This document shows, piece after piece, positions 16,488 to 19,562 of a DNA stretch of 19,562 nucleotides. This DNA comes from Betaproteobacteria bacterium. GTDB taxonomy: Bacteria > Pseudomonadota > Gammaproteobacteria > Burkholderiales > SG8-41. Position 1 is the first letter of the stretch; each line of letters begins with the position of its first letter. A program made the translations under genes and the position numbers. The DNA lies in NCBI GenBank assembly GCA_025356695.1, contig JANXSE010000200.1:1-19562 (forward strand). The letters run 5' to 3'. Below the pieces are notes generated by a model that saw only the letters and a list, made by a program, of their open reading frames with translations, was not told where the DNA came from and made no database searches.

Positions 16488-17281
16488 TCGGCCTTCTTCG
16501 CCGGCTTGGCGGCGGCGCGGTTCGCCAGTGCGGTGTTGCGCACCAGCAGGCGCTGGAAGTTGTCGAGCGAAATCAGATGCGCGTAAATGCGCCCGAGCAC
16601 GCCTTTTTGCGTCAGGTCCTTGAGCACAGCGCTATCGAGCTGGGCAATTTTTTCCTCGGCAACGCGGAACATGCCGGTCAACTGGATCGGTTCGCCCTGA
16701 TCGGGCGTGGCCTGCATGGTGAACGGTTCAATTAGTTGATGTTGTACCAGCAGGCGACACATTTCTTCGGTGCGCGCCAGATCGGCTTCGTATTCGAACA
16801 GCAGCTTTTGCCGGTTTTCCCACTCGGTCGTCGAAGCGCCCTTGTCGTCGAAGAGTTTTTCGCCTTTGTCGTTGATGGCGCGCTTTTCGACGCAGGCGAC
16901 GCGTTCCGGCGCCTCCTGACCATCAACCATCACGCGTGTCATGCAGAAGGGGTAGCGGCGCACATAGGCCGGCACATAGGCACGGCGGTCCCAGGTGTTG
17001 TCCCACATGACGAAGAGGTTTTGTTGCGCAGCGAGGCCGGTGACCAGCATCGGCGTGAACGTTTTGCCCTGATCGCCCGTAATGAACACCAGCGGATAGT
17101 CGCGGCTCGCTACCGGAAACTCGGTAAAGCTCACCGGCAGCGGGTTCATGTTGCGGAAAGTCATCGGCAATGCCGTTCCCTTCGGCAGCAGCACGCGGTG
17201 CGCCTTGGTGAGTGCAACGACTTCCTGAAAACCGTACGGCGGCGTGATTTGCGGCGTGGTCGTATCCGGGGTGGTCGGCAT
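16484..17281 (-). CDS. SapC-family protein
   Basis: The product is 265 residues, soluble in appearance, with no signal peptide. The sequence pattern ([40 protein letters not shown], then [18 protein letters not shown] and a C-terminal helical part with [10 protein letters not shown]) is that of the SapC family, named after a Campylobacter S-layer locus protein. Molecular function is not established in most bacteria. The C-terminus is basic and alanine-rich. A GAGGA ribosome site precedes the ATG and a TATAAT box lies 29 bp upstream. It converges on lgt, and the two stop codons share the palindrome CTAG (16484-16487). Confidence 0.8.
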   Translation of the reverse strand: MPTTPDTTTPQITPPYGFQEVVALTKAHRVLLPKGTALPMTFRNMNPLPVSFTEFPVASRDYPLVFITGDQGKTFTPMLVTGLAAQQNLFVMWDNTWDRRAYVPAYVRRYPFCMTRVMVDGQEAPERVACVEKRAINDKGEKLFDDKGASTTEWENRQKLLFEYEADLARTEEMCRLLVQHQLIEPFTMQATPDQGEPIQLTGMFRVAEEKIAQLDSAVLKDLTQKGVLGRIYAHLISLDNFQRLLVRNTALANRAAAKPAKKAD

Positions 17282-17309
17282 GGCGGTGTCCTCTATAAAG
17301 GGAACGCGG

Positions 17310-17338
17310 ATTATAGCCCAGCGCTGCCAGATTGCCCG
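17310..17338 (-). promoter_or_regulatory. Putative promoter of the SapC-family gene
   Basis: On the minus strand a perfect TATAAT (17310-17315) sits 17 bases from a weak -35 (CGGGCA, 17333-17338). Transcription would start about 20 bases before the ATG. Confidence 0.5.
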
Positions 17339-17348
17339 TCGGGCGCGC

Positions 17349-17378
17349 TTTTCAGAAAAGGCGATTTGCTGCTAGAAT
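17349..17378 (+). promoter_or_regulatory. Putative promoter of the tRNA-Ala gene
   Basis: TTTTCA (17349-17354), an 18-base spacer and TAGAAT (17373-17378) precede the tRNA by 13 bp, the usual distance for a tRNA promoter. It is back to back with the SapC-gene promoter. Confidence 0.5.
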
Positions 17379-17391
17379 AACCACTTACCGT

Positions 17392-17467
<76 letters not shown>

Positions 17468-17553
17468 CCCTATCCGCTTACAGTCTGTTCCGCCGCCGGA
17501 TCAATGTTGCCGGCCGTTGGTATTGCCGTCGTCGCAGACGAACGGTTGCGGCT

Positions 17554-18696
17554 TCAGGCGCGGTGTTTGGCGACGAAATTCCAGTCGATCTCGATGCCGA
17601 ACCCTGGCGCATCATTCAGGTGTACGCGCCCGTTCTTGATTTCCGCGCGATTTTTGTAAAGCCCGAGCCAGAGCGGGTCCGGATCGCCGTTCGATTCGCA
17701 GCCGTAGGCCGTGCCCGGGAACGCGGCGCACAAATGCGCGTGCAACTCCGGCACCTGATGCGGCGAAATGCGCGCGCCGAGCTGTTCGGCCAGATGGGCG
17801 ACGCGCAGCGATTCGGTGAAGCCGCCGTGGCGCGTGGAATCGAACTGCACATATTTGACGCCGCCGGTGGTGATGTAGTCGCGCGTCGAGAAGCGGTGCA
17901 TTTCGCGCTCGCAATGTGCCAGCGGCAGGTTGATCGCCTCGGCGAGCCTGCGGAAATCCGCCGGCTGCAGATACCAGTAGAGCGGTTCTTCAAACCAGAA
18001 CGCACGGTAGGGTTCAACCGCCCGCGCAAATGCGATCGCGGTCTCGACGTCATACGCTGCGGTGCAGTCGAGCAGCAGGGTGGTGTCCGGTCCGATGGCC
18101 TCGCGCGTCAGACGCACGCGCTCGACGTCCTCCTGCAGCGTCTGGCCGCCGGCCTTGAGCTTGACCGCGGTGTAGCCTTTGGCGACGAACGCAGCCATCT
18201 CTTCGGCAAAACCATCGATGCGGCTGTCGACGCGGTAGTAGCCGCCGGTGGCGTAGGCATGCACCGTTTTTTGCGTGGCGCCGAGCAGGCGGTACACCGG
18301 CATGTTGGCGGCCTTGCCTTTGATGTCCCACAGCGCGAGATCGATGCCGGCCAGCGCGGCGGTGATCTGCGCGCGCGCATTGCGCGGCAGCGGCGGCGGC
18401 AGACCGTCCTCGGCGCGGAAGCCGTGCGGGCGCGGTGTCGTCAGCGAGAAGAGCTTTTCCCAGACTTCGACGTGTGCCAGCGCATCCATGCCGCGCGCCA
18501 CTGCGCCGAGTTTCTCCACCCATTCACAAATTTCTTTCAACGGCGCGCCGTGAATCTGCCCGACGCCGGTGACACCTTCGTCGGTCTGCACTTCGACGAT
18601 GACTGCGGCAGCATGCCGCATCGGTTCATGCGCTGTGGTGCGCGGCACTTTGAAGGCGATGGAGACGGGGTGCGGTTTGATCGATGTAATGAGCAT
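17554..18696 (-). CDS. Mandelate racemase/muconate lactonizing enzyme-family protein
   Basis: The product is 380 residues, an enolase-superfamily enzyme. The capping domain occupies about 1-130 and the barrel follows. The catalytic Lys-x-Lys is KLK at 179-181. Metal ligands are Asp210 (LLLDCTA), Glu236 or Glu237 (WFEEPL) and Glu263 (HCERE). His313 (SPHQ), paired with Asp286, gives the second acid-base dyad of the mandelate racemase subgroup. All catalytic residues appear intact. Such enzymes mostly racemise or dehydrate acid sugars and related carboxylates, but the substrate cannot be read from the sequence. The divergent neighbour is a cupin gene, suggesting a catabolic locus that continues beyond the window. 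The ribosome site is weak (AGG before GCCGTT-ATG). Confidence 0.88.
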   Translation of the reverse strand: MLITSIKPHPVSIAFKVPRTTAHEPMRHAAAVIVEVQTDEGVTGVGQIHGAPLKEICEWVEKLGAVARGMDALAHVEVWEKLFSLTTPRPHGFRAEDGLPPPLPRNARAQITAALAGIDLALWDIKGKAANMPVYRLLGATQKTVHAYATGGYYRVDSRIDGFAEEMAAFVAKGYTAVKLKAGGQTLQEDVERVRLTREAIGPDTTLLLDCTAAYDVETAIAFARAVEPYRAFWFEEPLYWYLQPADFRRLAEAINLPLAHCEREMHRFSTRDYITTGGVKYVQFDSTRHGGFTESLRVAHLAEQLGARISPHQVPELHAHLCAAFPGTAYGCESNGDPDPLWLGLYKNRAEIKNGRVHLNDAPGFGIEIDWNFVAKHRA

Positions 18697-18972
18697 AACG
18701 GCCTGTAGTCAAATGAAGTTGTCGACGTGCTTGTGTCGGGCGACCGTGCAACGCAATCCGGCGCGGCCGCAGAACAGCACCGGCATTGTATGTCAACAGG
18801 ATTACGACCGGCGTGCGTCCGCTGCTGCGCTGATGGCCGCCGCGGTTGCGCCACGTTAACAGGGCGCTTATCCTTTCCGGCTCCGGAACTCGGCAACACT
18901 CGGAAAATGCCACCGCATTGTTTCCCGGTTGCGCGCGAAGGTCCGGGCATTTATTTGTCCATGTGAGGCGCA
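18697..18972. other. Divergent intergenic region
   Basis: This 276-bp gap lies between the divergent enolase-superfamily and cupin genes and should hold both promoters. I found no convincing -35/-10 pair for either. A short near-repeat GT(C/T)AACAGG occurs at 18792-18800 and 18855-18863 in the same orientation and might be a paired regulator site. No open reading frame here has a recognisable product. Confidence 0.35.
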
Positions 18973-19562
18973 ATGTCATCCCTGAAACCGATCCGGCGTC
19001 TGGTCGCCGGCAACAATGCGGCAGGCTCTTCCGTTGTTCTGATCGACGGCGCTGCGCCGAATGCGCATCCGTCTTCGATGTCGTCCGCGCGCGGACACAC
19101 CGATTTGTGGGTATGGAATAAGTCGCCGATGGCGTTGTCCGACACGACCGACGCCGGCAATCTGAAATATGTGTTTCCCGGCGTGCCGCAAGGCGGGCAC
19201 CTGCGCGTCGTGCAAAGCGTTGGGCGGCCCGCGAACTACGATCCGGCCAAAGATCCCGAGCTCGTACCGCCGCAGGCGCCGCAGCTGCGGCCCGGGGCGA
19301 CCGGCGTGTGGGACCGCGGCGGCAACAGTGTTTGCACATCGTCCATGCATAAAACGCAGACCGTCGATTACGGCATGATGCTCAACGGGCAGCGCGAACT
19401 GGTGCTCGATGAAGGCAGACTGCTGATGCAGCCGGGCGACATCGTGATCCAGGTCGGCGCGTGGCACCTGTGGGGTTATCCGGTCGACGGGCAGATGGCC
19501 TTCGACATGATCGGTGCGGATTTTCCCGGCGGTAACGGCACTGCGATCGGCAACGACAAGCC
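18973..19562 (+). CDS. Cupin-domain protein, 3' end outside window
   Basis: The frame is open from ATG 18973 to the window end (196 residues seen), with GAGG just upstream. The first 110 residues include an RRLVAGNNAAGSS opening seen in cupin proteins acting on small organic acids. The cupin domain follows at about 112-170: motif 1 MHKTQTVDYGMMLNGQ with His126, then LLMQPGDIVIQ and motif 2 with His165 in GAWHLWGYP. The usual Glu of motif 1 is not obvious (Gln140 in its region). It is divergent from the mandelate-racemase-like gene and is probably functionally linked with it. Whether it is an enzyme, such as a decarboxylase or isomerase, or a binding protein cannot be told. Confidence 0.8.
   Translation, partial: MSSLKPIRRLVAGNNAAGSSVVLIDGAAPNAHPSSMSSARGHTDLWVWNKSPMALSDTTDAGNLKYVFPGVPQGGHLRVVQSVGRPANYDPAKDPELVPPQAPQLRPGATGVWDRGGNSVCTSSMHKTQTVDYGMMLNGQRELVLDEGRLLMQPGDIVIQVGAWHLWGYPVDGQMAFDMIGADFPGGNGTAIGNDK

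Overview
The window is about 19.6 kb of GC-rich bacterial DNA, densely packed with genes. The proteins are proteobacterial in character: a class I cytochrome c, Lgt, a three-cysteine IlvD, and a LivKHMGF importer. The ilvD/lgt divergent pair and protein style point to Betaproteobacteria (Rhodocyclales/Burkholderiales-like). That placement is inference from gene content, not from a marker gene.

Left edge (1-1741), accessory in character. The C-terminal end of a probable transposase is followed by a small secreted LprI/DUF1311 protein gene with visibly lower GC. Next come two perfect 29-bp inverted copies of a hairpin repeat, the second of which lies inside the 5' end of a secreted alpha/beta-hydrolase gene.

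Centre left (1742-10340, all on the minus strand, so read right to left). A strong sigma70-type promoter drives livK (lipoprotein binding protein). A perfect hairpin follows, then livH, livM, livG and livF. The livF stop overlaps the start of a membrane histidine kinase gene (ATGA), and 28 bp further on is a soluble Ser/Thr kinase carrying two C-terminal receiver domains. The layout suggests that transporter, histidine kinase and Ser/Thr kinase are expressed together. This is the most interesting arrangement in the window: a His-Asp phosphorelay may feed into a Ser/Thr kinase, with no DNA-binding output in the operon.

Centre right (10340-17281). A short periplasmic cytochrome c gene has its own promoter and terminator. 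It is followed by a YyaL/DUF255 thioredoxin-fold protein, an HtrA-like protein that has lost two of its three catalytic residues, and ilvD (branched-chain amino acid synthesis). Divergent from ilvD is lgt (lipoprotein maturation, needed among others for the LivK lipoprotein). A SapC-family protein converges on lgt.

Right edge (17282-19562). A complete tRNA-Ala(CGC) gene is followed by a mandelate racemase/muconate lactonizing enzyme-like gene. Divergent from that, across a 276-bp intergenic region, is a cupin protein cut off by the window end. The last two look like part of a catabolic locus whose substrate cannot be read from the sequence. No CRISPR array, rRNA, prophage or replication origin was seen.
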